Numbered from the stretch's first letter, positions 23,431 to 36,993 are shown. The stretch is 64,000 nucleotides of DNA from Apostichopus japonicus (GCF_037975245.1 NC_092580.1:11873501-11937500), one strand, 5' to 3'. The notes: generated from the letters alone by a model not told the origin. Numbers and translations: made by a program.

Positions 23431-26162
23431 CAGGATAATTATATTATAAGAGCTATTTATGGTGAACAAGCAGAAGTCTATTGTAATGCAGTCATCGAAA
23501 CCTCTAAGCAATTTGGCATTCTTTTCTGGTTGTTCTTAGGTCAAATGTATAGCTTTTGTGGAACAAAGTTTCCTTTCTTTACTAGATATATTTGAGCTAC
23601 TGTACTTTACATAATTTAGTTTAGCTTTGTAGAAGTTAGTCACTTAAGATGTAACTATATATGTATCAATACAAAAAAATCGTCAATATTTTATCCCCCC
23701 AAAAATGCCACCCCCCCAAAAAAGCCTCAGGGTCACTGACATCAAAACAGTTAAACAAAAGGATTATTCCAGTGTTAAAGTTTTCTTTTTTATAAATGTA
23801 ATATATGGAATGTGGATAGATCCCAGATCTGGGATTATGGAAAGTACATCCTTAAATGATCTAAATTAGCATATATATCTAGTGGGAATAGTAATGTAAT
23901 TTATTTGCTGTCAATCTGCAAGTTCAGCTGAATATATTACCGTTGGTTGAGAAGTGGATGCATTTGTTTTCCCAAATATATTTATCTTATGAGAGTTGCT
24001 GGTTGTGGGTGTCTCTCTTCTCTTCAATGATTAATGAATCTAACTAATTGGAAAGATTCCAGATATTTTGAAATGTCATTACTGATTCAAATTGATTAAA
24101 CATATCAAATAATATTATACATACATCCTGTACCCTCAAAATGCTATCGGTAGTCTATGAATCTAATTTTAACATTTCTCAGGGTATAATGTTTTGACTG
24201 CGACTGTTTTCAAAACTCCAAAATGAGATGATGCTTTAATATTTTAGATTCTCAAGAAATGTTGCAGATGTTGTAAAAACTAATGTAAGTTAACTTTTGG
24301 AGAAATGTTAACATTGCAACCTGTAAGAAAAAATATATCAATTAGCATCTAGAGGCATTGTATTAAAGACAAGCTGTATAAAAATGTGCTTAATTTGATT
24401 GCATTTTTAAGAGAAACTCTAGCTTGATCTACAATGTAAGCTCAGAGAGGTTTCTCTTTGTAGAAATTTGGCAGGAGGAGGAAACAGGAGGATGGAAAAG
24501 TTGGCAAGTTGCGGGTGGAACAATAACTGTTTCAGATCATCTGATAGAGCAGTCACCTCTCTTTAATTTGAACCATAAGAATGACCCCCAAATGTTTTGG
24601 AAACTTCATCACGTTTATATAATATTTGAGGTTTATATAAGTTGTTTACAAAAAAAAAAAAACATAGTTCAGAAAGGGTAACCCTCAGAAGACTCATAAG
24701 GCAAACATTTTCAAGTTGTATTTATGATGGTTTGAACTTGGCACGAAGTAAGAGCAGCTTAAAGACAAGAATTATTTTTAATCCCGATTGCATACAAATG
24801 AACCTACTTTAATTATTTTCAGTGAAAGATAATGTCACTCTAACCGATTGTTTATCCATAAATCTGCTGTTGTTTAAGAGAACCAAACTGTTGATGAAAA
24901 CCAGCTGGTGAATTAGGCAGTATTACAACAATGATTGAATTACAAGTATGATATTATTTAGATAGTAGATACTAGATATGCAGTATGTATTGGCTGGCAA
25001 CAATGAACATGCCGGTATGCTTTCTTCATACACAGGAGGATATGAAATGTTGTCAGTTGCATTTCCCCTTGAGTGAATGTAGCAACTTTTATTATTGAGT
25101 TAACTATGCCGATTGTTGAGGGTCACCTGTTAGGTTTCCCCTTTTGGCAGGGAATATATAGCATCTAGGTTGGGGTTATACGGGTTGCCTTCTTACCTTC
25201 TTTTCATCCAGATAGTCACAATTCAGAGGTTTGGATATTACAACAGGGCTGATTTTTAGGGATTAACAGTTGAAGTATGGTATGTTATTCCCAGGCAATA
25301 TAACACATAGATGGGGCTAACAAGGCTGATTTTTAAGCTGAGCAAATGTTTCCGTCCAAGTTTGGTTAATTATTAGGACTGATTTCTCGCGGTTGTTTCC
25401 TGTCATTTCACTTCTTTTCTTTCATCCAATGTAGCGTCTAGGTTTGGTTATATTAAACTGGACTGATTTTGAAGGGATGTTTGTCGGGTGTAAGCCTCTG
25501 ATTAGTGGGAAGATCTAAGTTTGTTGACTTCTGATATGAAATCAAAGTTACCCTTTAATTTACTGAAGGACGACCAGCACTTTGTGCACATACAGTATCT
25601 ATATTAAAATTACTCTTTAATGAGTTCCGTGATTTTGTTAGACATCCGGCTTTTGCAGTACAAACAAGTTTCTGCAAAGAATAAAACAAAACAGAAGAAA
25701 CGAAATCCCAAAATAATGGCCTATAGACAACCAGCATACTGTACTCTCTCAGAGAGTATTCCAACTTACAGTATGATGACAAAATCATTAATTGATTTAG
25801 ATTATTTATAAATTTAATTTGATTGTTTTTGTCAATTTTCACCAAATAGAGTAAAATTGCAATTGATCATACTAATACAGTACTCTCCCAGATTTTTTTT
25901 TCACCAAATGAAATGAACTTAAAATGTTAATGAGGAACTAATTGATTAATTTGATTCGATTGATCCTCAACATTTGACCAACTTAAAATTTTGCAGTTTT
26001 AGACTAATTACGTCACTCTTTGAAATAAAAAACGACGAAACTGTGTCAAAAAACTACATTTTTATGGGATTTCAAATGTTTCCGTAACTAACGTCTCAAA
26101 GCCCGCTGTCAGTGCTATAGGGATGAAATACTCAGACTGTACAGTATTTTTCAACTCGCTGT
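23431..26162. other. Gene-free stretch with degenerate repeats
   Basis: No exon recognised. At 25120-25500, phrases such as ATCTAGGTTGGGGTTATA and GGACTGATTTT recur at irregular spacing, suggesting a decayed tandem array. A poly-A run occurs at about 24649-24662. Confidence 0.4.
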
Positions 26163-26221
26163 CACTAAGCCACTGGCTATTAAACACAGCGACACTGTGC
26201 TTAATAGCCAGCGGCTTAGTG
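26163..26221 (-). ncRNA. Compact hairpin, 27-bp stem and 5-nt loop
   Basis: Arms 26163-26189 and 26195-26221 are inverse complements except at two sites. On the plus strand these are A/C mismatches. Transcribed from the minus strand they become G:U pairs, so all 27 positions pair. The size (59 nt) is near that of a pre-miRNA or mirtron-like stem. No seed, family or promoter is recognised, and a fold-back repeat is an alternative. Confidence 0.4.
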
Positions 26222-27920
26222 GTTCCTAAGTCTGTAGATGCAATAAAGAGGCAAGTGTTTTGATTGGGTTTGTAACAGTAGTGCTTTTTGTACTTTCGAT
26301 TAGTCATATGTAGTTCATGAAGTAACCGAAAAGGTTTCGTCTGAAAGAATGAATCAAAACGAATGAGGTTTCAGTTGCAGGGCGGTGAGGTCCTATGATG
26401 TTGTGTATAATTTGAGAATGTGTCAACAATGAGAACAATAGCATCGATTCAGACCCGGTCTACGATGGAATAGGAAGCTGGAATGACTTGCATGGGTACA
26501 ACACAAGGGACTGTTTTTGTGAATGGTGAAAACTTGTATTCGTCTCGGGTATTCATCTCAGGCGAATCTTGACAAGTTTAATATGAAAACATGTTTATAT
26601 TGATCAGTCTGTGTGTTAGAGATGTGAACACTGGTGATTTCTGGTCGGCGATATGTAACTACATTATTGATTGATTGACCTTTACAGTAAGATGCTTGTG
26701 TACAGTAATCATGTTTTCGAGGCTCTCCGTTTGCAATGAGGCATAAAGCTGTGCAGACTTAAATTGGCGTAGCTTGGAATTCCATAGTATACTAATGTAC
26801 ATCAGGGAATGAAGTATCTTGTATTGTATGGTAAGGTACTATATATATGCTTAAATGGACAAAATTGCTGTACAAGTTCAATGATCTACAGTATAGCGAA
26901 GTTATTTGTCCGTAAAACCATTTGCTGAATACAATCTTCAGAATTGGATGAGAAACAGAATCCGTAGACCTCAGAATTGCTATAGAAAATGAACAAAGGA
27001 TACTACATACAATGTTTCAATAACTAATTTAATAATAGCGAGTCTTGGGAGGTACATCGAGATAGAGTGTACTTAAGACACCCTTACACTGTAGGAAGTC
27101 TGTCTGTCTCTGCCATTACATACCAACTCCTTTGATTAGATTGGAGATGAAAGGGAAAGAGAACTGATTAACCCAGTTACAGTTAATTTGAATTCAATAT
27201 GGGAGACCATTGAAACAGTTTCAAACGCTGAAAGGAATTCACAGACACATCAGTAATATCAACTAATGGCACTCCCTACATTAATACATATTTATGGAAT
27301 TATAGAAGGTATTGTAAATTCTTAAAAGTATTATTATAGAAAGCTTGATGTCGCTAAGATTTTTTTCATTCAAAAAAGATAATAAAAGAACCAGAGTTAT
27401 TTAGACATTAAGCTCATATATCAATCAAGCAATTGACTTGCAAATCTTTTTCCAATCAATGTTAGAGCATGCACATAATTGTATATGTCTGTTCTATGCA
27501 AAGAAACACCATCCAAGCCTCTCTTGAAAGAATGCGCGATAAATCATTGACATAAATAATAATCACGGAGAAGAGGTCCAAAATACTCCACAATTTAATG
27601 CAAGGGAGGGATAAAGCCCTTTTCCGTTTGAAAATGTATTTATTTCTTTAGTTATTTTTTTTTATATATTTTACAGTAGGACAGTAGGAAACCAAATTAT
27701 CGGATGCCAACTCAATGTGCAGTATTCTACTTCTTCAGAAAGAACAAGTTTAGTATCTGAAATTCATCTTGGAATCAAATACAAAAGAAAATATCAGCAC
27801 TTTTGAAACATTGCATCCTATTTTTCAGTATAAACAGCACTGTCCAAAAAAACAAAATACCCAATGAATGCCAAAAATTGAGTTTTAGTAAGGAAACCCT
27901 GGTTATACAAAGGATTCAAC
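26222..27920. other. Gene-free stretch
   Basis: AT-rich, with frequent stops in all frames. I see nothing beyond short A/T tracts. Confidence 0.45.
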
Positions 27921-28023
27921 TTTTATTATTATTATTATTATTGTTGTTGTTGTTGTTATTGGTATTGTTATTTTTATTATTATTATGATGATGATGATTA
28001 TTATTATTATTATCATCATCATC
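27921..28023. repeat. Trinucleotide microsatellite (TTA/TTG/ATG/ATC)
   Basis: A run of TTA, then TTG, TTA, ATG, TTA and ATC triplets. The leucine-rich or Asn-rich readings in it are artefacts. Confidence 0.9.
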
Positions 28024-30999
28024 CAAATCCTCCCTACAGCTCCCTCTAAATGGATGATAGATATATAATTTAATCACTTTGTAAACAAGTGGATCGCTAT
28101 GATTGAAAGGAAGACAAAACAGGAATGACAACTACACCCTGCTATGAAATCAAATATTAAGGCATCGGTCCAAATACTATATTTTAATTTCCTGTTCTTA
28201 TTTTTCTTGTTTTTGACAGATTTGCCATAAATTCTGTTGACATTGATTAACCTTGTTGTGTGTTTTATACAGTAAATATTACAGTATCTTCTGTTGGGAT
28301 TAGAGAGGGTTGCACAATTGCTGGGTCCTTTGAATAATTCTTGAATTTGTGCCAAATAGCATTCTTCTCTTGTTATCACAAATTATGTAAACAACAGAAC
28401 TAGAGAAATTTCCTTTATTGTGTAACAATAAGAGTAAAGAATGTGACCTTGAGGGGGGGGGGGGGGGCAAAGCTGCTACTGTAATGGTTCCCATGTGCAA
28501 AATTGGTGGTTTCTCAGAAATTGCCAAGTTATGCGGCATTCTTGAAATTTTACAAACTTGTGCTGTTTCTTGTTGAAGTATTTATTTACTTTTCTAGAAT
28601 TAAACATCGAGGCAGTTTAGAGTAAATCCATCGTTACATCATCGATGAGCGAAATGCAGTCGGTACAAAAAGAAAAGGTGTCGAGAGGGGGAGGAGAAGG
28701 GGGAAGGGAGAAGGGGAGGGGGAGGAAGAGAGAGATGGAGGAGGAGGGAGATGAAGTGATCTGAGTACATGTTCATAAACCCAAGTAATTTCAGGTAAAT
28801 ACATCGATTAAAGTCAACCACATTGGATTCATTCAACTACAGCGAAAGATTGCATTTCTGGATCAGACCAATTTAAAAATATTCCCACTTTTTGAATTTG
28901 TTAGCGTAGTGCACACTGTTCTCTGTTTTTTTGTTGTTTTTTGTTGTGTTTTTTTGTGTGTGCAGTACTTGCTAACAGTCTTGCTGCTATGGTATGTGCC
29001 ATCTTGAATGAAACTTTATGTATTTCAATCTGGTTTTGAAGTGAGATGACCTTGAACAGCAATGCAAGATGAACTTAATTCCTATATACACCATGTAAGC
29101 AAACCCAGTTCACTCCCCTTCCCTTCCCTACCCATACCCCTGCCCCTCTCCTACCCATACATGTGGGTCGGTTGTTAGATCAAACACTCAGTATTGTTGG
29201 AAATTAGCAACAAATTGTGAAACAGCTGTAATTGCAGTCCCAGCTTTGTCAACTGATACGACAGTTTGCTCCAGAGAAGCAGGCCCACATTATTTCATAT
29301 CAACCACTCCTCTCTCCACCCGCCCCTCCCCCCTCCCCCCTCCCCCACTAATCCTGCCCACTCTATGCAGAAATAGAAAACCAATATACCTACCACTAGC
29401 ACTATGCAGAGTTGCAATCAATCGGAGGGTAGTTCAAGAATCATTTCAACGGTGACATTAAAGCTGTGTCCTTGTACTATATATCATTTTGAATCTTTAA
29501 TGAATATTTGAATATCAACTCAAACTTTCATCGTCGTTTTCAAGTAATGACAGAATTAAGAACTGTCAGAAAATGCCTATACTACCCTGGGATATTATAC
29601 ACTGTACCAACCGTCGATATTTTCATCGACCAGCATTTGACGTAGGTACTGTACGTGTGTTAAGTCTCACTGTATATATTTACTGCAGTGTTGACCTTTG
29701 CTTGTAACTTAAGTAGAGTTTCATGCTGTATGTCTCTGTACTCTTATATCAGACTTTCTAAATTGAGATTTGATTGCATCTAGATTGATCTCTTTAAAAT
29801 GAAATGAAATTTCTCTAATATTGATCTTAAAAACTCCTCCACTGGCTCTTGTCACTGAGGCAGAAGTAAACTCGAAAACTCATTTTGACGAGCATGCCTC
29901 TAATTCCTCTCATATTTGAGATCTGGTTCATAACATGGCATCGGATGAAGGTTAATGGATGAAAGTTAATGGAAAGACACACTGACACAACTATTACAAT
30001 ATATATATATATGTGTTGGTCTTTGCGATAGAGATAACTGTCATGAAAAACTTTCCCAAAAAAGCTCAGGAAAATCTTATTCAATGGGGGAGATATACTG
30101 AATAGTAGGTTCAATGTTCTGTCTAACACAACTCTGAAGACTTGGTCAAGTCTAAATTTGACATCATCAAGGTCACATGTACTTCAATTCTTTATACTTT
30201 CCTTTCCTTATTTAAAAGTTTATTTTCTGTCATGGAAATAGATTTTGCTAATTGCTGAATCTAACATATTGTGAACCTCGTAACAGGACCTACGTAACTA
30301 ATTATGGCATCAGAGTGAACAGTGCGTGTTAACATTCTACAGTACCTTGAAAAATATGAAAGAAAAACGCAGAGAAAGTCAAAAGGTTTCAGGTTCTAGT
30401 GGCAGTGTTACATCGCAGATCGAACTAGGAAATATTTCCCAAATAGCTAGAACATAATTATACAGAATATCTGGAAAAAGTGTTTAAAATTCTTCCTTTT
30501 GTTGTTGTTGTTTGTTGTTATTGTTATGACAGAACAAAACTAAACTTCTGCCTAAAGTATTATCTTTTAGTGGTAATGCAATTATAAATGTGAATGAATG
30601 AATGAATGTTGGTAGGGTAACTTCATGACATTGATAACTTGGTTGAGTATCAGAGATGTACAGTAAAATTGCAGTTCTGAGTACTGTAGAAGTATATTTA
30701 GTCAAGAGGAATGAACATTATTACACATCAACATACCATCAACCTTTGCTAGACTGTTTTGTATGGGTAATTCACCAGTGGTACAGAAAATCCAATTCTG
30801 TTTGGACATTACTACCCCACAATCCATTTGCATTTGGGTTAAAACTATTTTTTGGGTAACTGATAAAATAATGCAGTCATATATAAATTAATCCAACAAT
30901 AGATTAATTGTTCATGTACGCAAACACCCCCCCCCCCAAAAAAAATCCCCTAATTTAAAGAAACTGCTATTTCTTCTAACATAAACATGTTTGTCTGTA
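28024..30999. other. Gene-free stretch with low-complexity tracts
   Basis: Poly-G at 28454-28468, GA-rich tract 28680-28755, pyrimidine-rich tracts at 29115-29155 and 29315-29346, short TA at 30001-30012, and GTT runs at 30500-30525. No exon recognised apart from the terminal-exon candidate that begins at 31001. Confidence 0.45.
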
Positions 31000-31000
31000 G

Positions 31001-31106
31001 ATGTAGGACATCCTCAGGGTTAGTTTCAATTGTCAGAGAAGAAGAGCGAGTCTCCCAGGCCATCAGCGCCATCCTTCAAAGATCAGCCCCTGTTAATGAT
31101 ATTTAA
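31001..31106 (+). CDS. Candidate terminal coding exon of an unidentified gene
   Basis: A good acceptor context (branch-point-like TTCTAAC at about 30974, then TTTGTCTGTAG) is followed by 1 nt plus 35 codons. The frame reads CRTSSGLVSIVREEERVSQA, then ISAILQRSAPVNDI and TAA at 31104-31106. The peptide has the charge pattern of an amphipathic helix and looks coding, but I do not recognise the family. No matching upstream exon was found in the window, so the preceding intron would be long. It could be a chance frame. Confidence 0.35.
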
Positions 31107-33580
31107 ACTATAACCAGGGTTGCTTTTGTGATTACCTTGTTGTTTAGAAATTACCCGCAGAGTTGTTTGGCAGTTACGTTGTCCTCCCCAGTGGCACGTT
31201 TTTTAAGTGGTTCCTTAACTTGAAAGCAATTGATACGTTTGGCTGCTTTCCTTTACAGAACAAATTTTGGAAAAAAAAACTATTGAAGCGATTTCTATCC
31301 TGTATTTCTTCTTCTTTTATTTATTTTTTTCTTCTTCCCTCTGCAACTTTTTTGTCACGGAGAGATTTTGGTATTTTCTGCTGCTTGCTTGAAAACTTGC
31401 AGTGCCCAGCTCTGCATTAAGCTGGATTTTGTGTGGAGTTTGGTATCATACTGTACATACTCTGCAGTTATATGAAAGATAATGTATTAAGATCTCTGAA
31501 AAATGCTATTTAAGGTAATCAGTATAAATTGGTTCCAAATTTTAACATGCTAAAAGTTTGAAAAGTACTTTCTTTATGTCTCTGAATCTCCAAACTATTG
31601 CCAGACATTGATGAGTGTCCGATGAGACAATCATAGGGGGGCGGGGTGGGGGGGATACATTTAAGGATTGGGAGTAAAAAAGGTTGTTGAAGCATGAGTG
31701 GCCATTATTTGACTTTTTCTAGCAAATAATCTGTGGGGGTCAACATTGATGACCTTTCAAGGATGAGCAAACCGAACCTCTGCAGTTCAACGGTAACTGC
31801 GTTGGAGATGTACAGTTCCTGCGAGGAACAACTTGCAACTTCCTCAATCAGCTAAATAAAAATCTTCTTCAATAGATGGGAGATTACCGAATACTTAAAT
31901 GCATTAATAAGTCACTCATTTACATACATTCTCTACGTCTTTAGTTTTGACATTGAGTAATATTCAAGTACAGGATTGGTAAATCTTGGTTTCAGTAGAA
32001 AATGAAAGAAAGCCAATTTTTTTTTTTTTTGGTCTCTTGGTAGAATGACAGCTGTTTACGTACATCTACAGTTCCAGTTTCTGTTTGAAATTTCATGGGA
32101 GACCTCGTTCTGTCCCATATATAACTTTCTATATTAGCAAATTATTTACTTTGTGTGAATGTTTGTGAAATGTCTTAATTTAACACTTACCTCATCCTTC
32201 TAAGGACATAGGGCTACAGGTAAATTGATAAATTTTAAAATAAATAATGATTTCAATAGTAGAGGCATGAACATTCCACGGTTTTTTATGTTATATATTT
32301 GTTTACTTGTTGTTTTTTTCTCACATCTGTCAGTCACACTTCATCAATGGGACAGTACTTAATGAATATGCAAATATTCTACCTCACAAAAGTATAAAAG
32401 CCAGCAATACATTTACAAGAAATTAGAATCATCTGATATAACTTCAAATCAAACACTATACACTATAGCTCTAATGTACCATATATACAGAATAAGCCTA
32501 ATCTTGGGATGGTTGGTATATATATACATCATTATAGTGCACAATATAGTAGAACTAGAAAAGCATATTGAAAAACTATGACGTATTTGAGACGCTTGCT
32601 GATAAGAATCCCCCCCCCCACCCCCAGACATCCTTTTGTATGCTTCCTGTTTCTGCTAAGTTTGAGATGAAAATAATAATTCTAGGGGGAAAAAAAAACA
32701 ATTGGTATTATGTTCATCTATTGCTGAGTCTGGGTAAAAGAAGTATTGCCCATAAAAACCAAACTACATGCATGAAATCACACGTTGCCTGTTCTGGCTG
32801 TCATCCGTTTGAAAATCCCAGGAAGCCAACGTCCCTCTTGGCAGTTTGGGAATCTGAGGCAAATATAAATATATTGTATGTTCATATCTTGAAGCTTCCT
32901 CTGAGCTTTGGGGCTTCACAGGAAATTACCATCTCTAATGTTTAAACCCAAACTAATGAAAAGAAATTTCCAAACTTATTCAGATTAGGTTGACAGTGTA
33001 CTGTACCATTTTCATTATGATGATTGTCAACTGTGAGTGGGTTGAATGTTTTGACTATAGGAGGGGAGGGGTAATGAGAGGGGGAGGGACAAAGGGAAGG
33101 GGCAGATATATGCTGTACAATATCTTATACCTTTCTTTTGTCTTGGCTTGATGCGGGGTAGAAACTTTACATAAATGTGTAATTACATTAATAGGATCTT
33201 TTTTCTTTTTTTTTTGCAAGAAGCTGAAGAAGCTATTTGAAGTTTCCTACTCCACATTTCATGAAACAGTGCAATTTACTTTGCTCATCTCTTACCTGTC
33301 TCCAACTCTATATCTGCACTTTCCTATCTACATCAACTACATCAATTTAAACATTTCAGTACCACCCCTTCACCTCTGGGGCACTGCCCCACTTGCTCTA
33401 ACCTTACAAACCTACCATTCAGATGTTGAACAACTGTATGTGATTTTACTTGTTTGTTTTGGGGTAACATAAAGAAGAGCATGCCTATACCTCACTGGTA
33501 CAAAGTATAATGTAATTTGCATATGAAACCCGGGCTGAAGTTGCTGTCGTTATGACCAAGGAACCAATACCAGTTAACAT
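31107..33580. other. Gene-free stretch
   Basis: Contains poly-G at about 31637-31655, poly-C at 32611-32626, and a GA-rich tract at 33060-33105. No exon or transposon recognised. Confidence 0.4.
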
Positions 33581-33581
33581 G

Positions 33582-33585
<4 letters not shown>

Positions 33586-33653
<68 letters not shown>
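33586..33653. repeat. (TA)n microsatellite
   Basis: A nearly pure TA tract with one ACATA interruption. Confidence 0.9.
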
Positions 33654-33655
<2 letters not shown>

Positions 33656-33682
33656 GTAATATATAATATAGAATAATGATAT

Positions 33683-33775
33683 AAACAAAAGCAAAGAAAT
33701 AAGATGTGACTCATAATTGACAAATAAGGGGGAAATATAGTGGATTTTTCCGTCCACCTGGTCCTTCGTCAGCAA
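33683..33775 (-). repeat. Mobile-element end: fold-back arm plus degenerate hammerhead-like box
   Basis: 33687-33728 repeats the arm of the 13.7-kb fold-back (GACTCATAATTGACAAATAA). Just beyond it, the minus strand reads CTGACGAAGG, then ACCAGGTGGACGGAAAAATC. The CTGACGA and GAAA boxes resemble a hammerhead core, but helix II does not pair cleanly. The TA tract, arm and core-like box also occur together at 13.7-14.2 kb, which points to one element family. Confidence 0.45.
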
Positions 33776-35249
33776 TACTTTGCAGTGGAATGGAAAGCTC
33801 AAAATGTAACACAATGAAAGTATGACGTTAGATAAATACCAGTGGTTACTGATGGAATATATAGATATGTACATAGTATGACTGTATGATTGGGAAGCAT
33901 TCCTGAGGAATAAGGGAAGGGAGAAGAATGGAGACAAAAATTTAAGTAAATATTGCATTCGTAGGAGAGAGAGTTATAGTGTGCATGTGCAATGATGCAT
34001 ACAGCACTGAGCATGCTTTCTGGACTTTTTCCACTCTCAACCTTGTTGGTATAGCAATTACTATACAGTATTTGGGGGTCATCCTATTGTACAGTCTATA
34101 CCAAGAGCTGTATTCAGTTCTCCCCCACTCTCCGCTCTATTCAATATTTAAGGTTTTGTGCAAATGCAGACGATGTTTACGGATTAACACAACAATCGGA
34201 GGAATGTCATGCAGTCCTTCAGGTCTTCTCAGATTGGCTGTTTCCCTGAAAATTCCTCTGACTTTCTCTCGTCCATGTCTGGATATTAATCAGTACCTCA
34301 CATTCCTGTTCAATTTGTGTGAAAGTAGCATTTTTTGCATAAATTAGCTATTAGCAGTTAGTTTCAAGCAAATTTAAAACTTTTAACAAGTTTTGACTGA
34401 AACCTGTAGTAAGTGTAGTGTAATAATTACTTCAGACAACCTCAGTTTGCTTTGTTTATTCACTCAAAGGTAGTTAACTACAGAGTATAATTAAAGGCTG
34501 ACTTAATGCACAATTAAATATAATATATATATATAATAATTATAATTTTTTGAGAAATTACCCTTTAAACACCAGAGGTGTGTCTATTATTTAAGGTGAC
34601 TGGACTAGTTAATCTAATACACAGACTTTGAGGTCAGATTCTCAGATGTATCACAAAACTCAATGGGCAAAATGTAAGACTTTCATGGCCTCAAATGACG
34701 TTTACAATTTACAAATTACAAACTTGAAATGGACAATTGGTGTTGAACGGCAGCCAAAGGTGTTCTTGGTTTGTACCAAGTGCATCAAGATCATGCTTGG
34801 TTGAGTTAATTAGAATGTGAAAAAAATGATGAATTAATATTAACATTTTAGGCCTGCACTAACGAGCCAACGTCATCTTCAATGTAGTCTTAAAGGAGCA
34901 CTCGAGTGATTTAAGTAGAATAAAAAACCAGAGTAGCTATATACATAGAAACCTTATTAGCGCTCAGGTGTTTCCTTTTTTCTTGGACCATTACATAATG
35001 TATCCATAATAAAATGTTGCCTGAAGCCATCTTTTGAGGTCTTATTCCAATCAATTCAAACAAATTTGTCAGCCAGACACTTTCGAAAATTGTGTGAGCA
35101 ATTGATCATATCATCGACTAGCCCAAAACACTGACTCAACATAAAGTACTGCTTAATAAACTTCAGGATTAACTGAAGTTTTTAACTGTCATACTGCTCA
35201 TTAACCTGTCTGTATAATGTGCATGTTTTTGTCCCTTCTGTTACTGTTA
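33776..35249. other. Gene-free stretch
   Basis: No gene or RNA recognised. TA-rich near 34520-34545. Confidence 0.4.
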
Positions 35250-35313
35250 CATGTCAATTAGCCTTTGAAGAAGATCCTGCTAGGATCGAAACGTCAGGCC
35301 AACTACTTTTACA
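35250..35313 (+). ncRNA. Hammerhead-like repeat, better preserved copy
   Basis: Reads GCCT (helix I), TTGAAGA, A-GATCC, TGCTA, GGATC (helix II), GAAAC, GTC, AGGC (helix I return). This matches hammerhead order with a minimal helix III and a GUC cleavage triplet. Position C3 of the CUGANGA box is U here, which in known hammerheads strongly reduces activity. About 60 bp are shared with the minus strand at 10908-10978. The family is probably a retroelement tail (inference). Confidence 0.4.
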
Positions 35314-36993
35314 TATTGTCATACTGCTTATAACACTTTCCAGCTAGTAGATCACCCGGTATGGGATTATGGTATCGAAGGAAATCCGTGGTGGATTTCA
35401 ACGCAAAAGAAGGCCAGTAGTTACATGACTTTAAATTGGATTCTGCCGGTGGATTTAAAGTTGAATGGCTTTCGATGCTTCTTTGACACTGCGACGTATT
35501 TGTTTGTGTCATATATATAAATTGAACTTGACATAAATAGTAGGTGCCCGGTGTTTGTCAGAGAGTTCAACTACCTCACGAACAAGAAAGGAAAGTGTGA
35601 ACTATACCTGAATTCAGACCCGATCATCACTGAAGATGTCCCGGTTAATATTTGCTGAAACAATTAAGGAAATCCTTGCATTGAATTTGATCAATCAAAA
35701 TGTGAAAGCAAAAGTCAGGTTGAAATCGGTACTGACCGATATTGAAAGGGGCTGTTTTGAAGTTTGTTTAATGGTGGTAACAATTACATCATGTGTCATG
35801 GATGGCTGTAGATGTTTTCTCTATGGAATGCAACAGAAAAGGCCTGTTTATAATGTACGTACCCAAGTAGACAATAAACGGAAAGATAGCGTCGTTTTAT
35901 GTTTCTATCAAATATAATTCTCGTTCAATCACCTTCTTTCATCAATCTGTACAATTCTAATTGTTTGGGTCAAATTAATTACTGTAATTACTTTGACTCT
36001 GAACTAAAGCTTAGACACAGGATACGTTATTACAATTAAAAGTGCCTTACTAAGTACCAGGCTAGTGGTTGGTCTGTATATCCGAATAGGCGTAGTGTCT
36101 ATTAACACTGGACAGTATATATTTGTTTTTAACGGTATCGATAATGGCGTTTGAACGAATTATGCATGTTTCATTTTTTCTGCTATTTTAGTAATTTTGG
36201 GGAATGGTAAATGGAGGGTGGGGATGTTTGATTGTCAAGAGTAGAGGGGTCCTGGAGAAGAATCTGGTGAAGAGCACTTATGAGGAATCCTGTCTGATAT
36301 TCAAAAATGAAAGCTTCTCGTTGTGTATTTAAAACAAGTGACGAAACCATTAAAATACACATTTGAGCGCAACGTGGATTTTATCGTCATTTGTCTGAAT
36401 GTCTACATCAATGTCATAGGCATGTATCTAGTTCTCTGTACTTTTAAAACCTGCATAAGTTGTGCTACTCATCAAAATAAGCATCTGCTTCCTACCATAG
36501 GGAAAATTATTCTATAATAGTCTATAGAGACACCTACGTAGTGCAACGTACTTTGCATATGAAAAAAGGAAATCTGAGTGTATGCATGGTTTGATATATA
36601 AATCTTTTATTGCAATACAGTGTTAAGGCTAATTAACAACTAATGGGAGCAGGGGGAATTTATTCATACCTTAGCACTCCTACATGAATCCCTTGTGTGA
36701 ATCTGAATAACGATAAAAGTAAGAAAATATATGGATGTCGTTGTTAGCAGTGACATTCAACCACCCACCCAATTTGGGAAATTATAATCAAACCTCCTGT
36801 TTTTGGTAATATTTTTATTTAATAGATTGTGTTTGATAATAACAAACTCCCACGACTTTGTCAGTCAGTAGCTTGACTCAACAGAGTTTCAATTTATCAA
36901 AAATTGCAAAAGTAACTGGTTGAACGTTTGAAAATATATTTGCATTATCTACACTTTGACTTTAATTTTTTATTGTAATACTGCTATTGAAAA
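35314..36993. other. Gene-free stretch with a possible TATA promoter
   Basis: TATATATAAATTG at about 35510-35522 lies about 120 bp upstream of an ATG at 35636 that opens a 93-codon frame of unconvincing composition. I see no conserved protein and do not call it as a gene. Confidence 0.35.

Noticed and set aside
33485-33958. 157-codon minus-strand frame
   Set aside because: A large part is a (TA)n tract read as Ile-Tyr repeats.
33979-34347. 122-codon plus-strand frame rich in Cys and Leu
   Set aside because: No splice signals, no family, AT-rich low-information context.
35636-35917. 93-codon frame downstream of a TATA-like box
   Set aside because: Peptide composition is unconvincing, no homologue is recognised, and the TATA sequence lies in generally TA-rich DNA.
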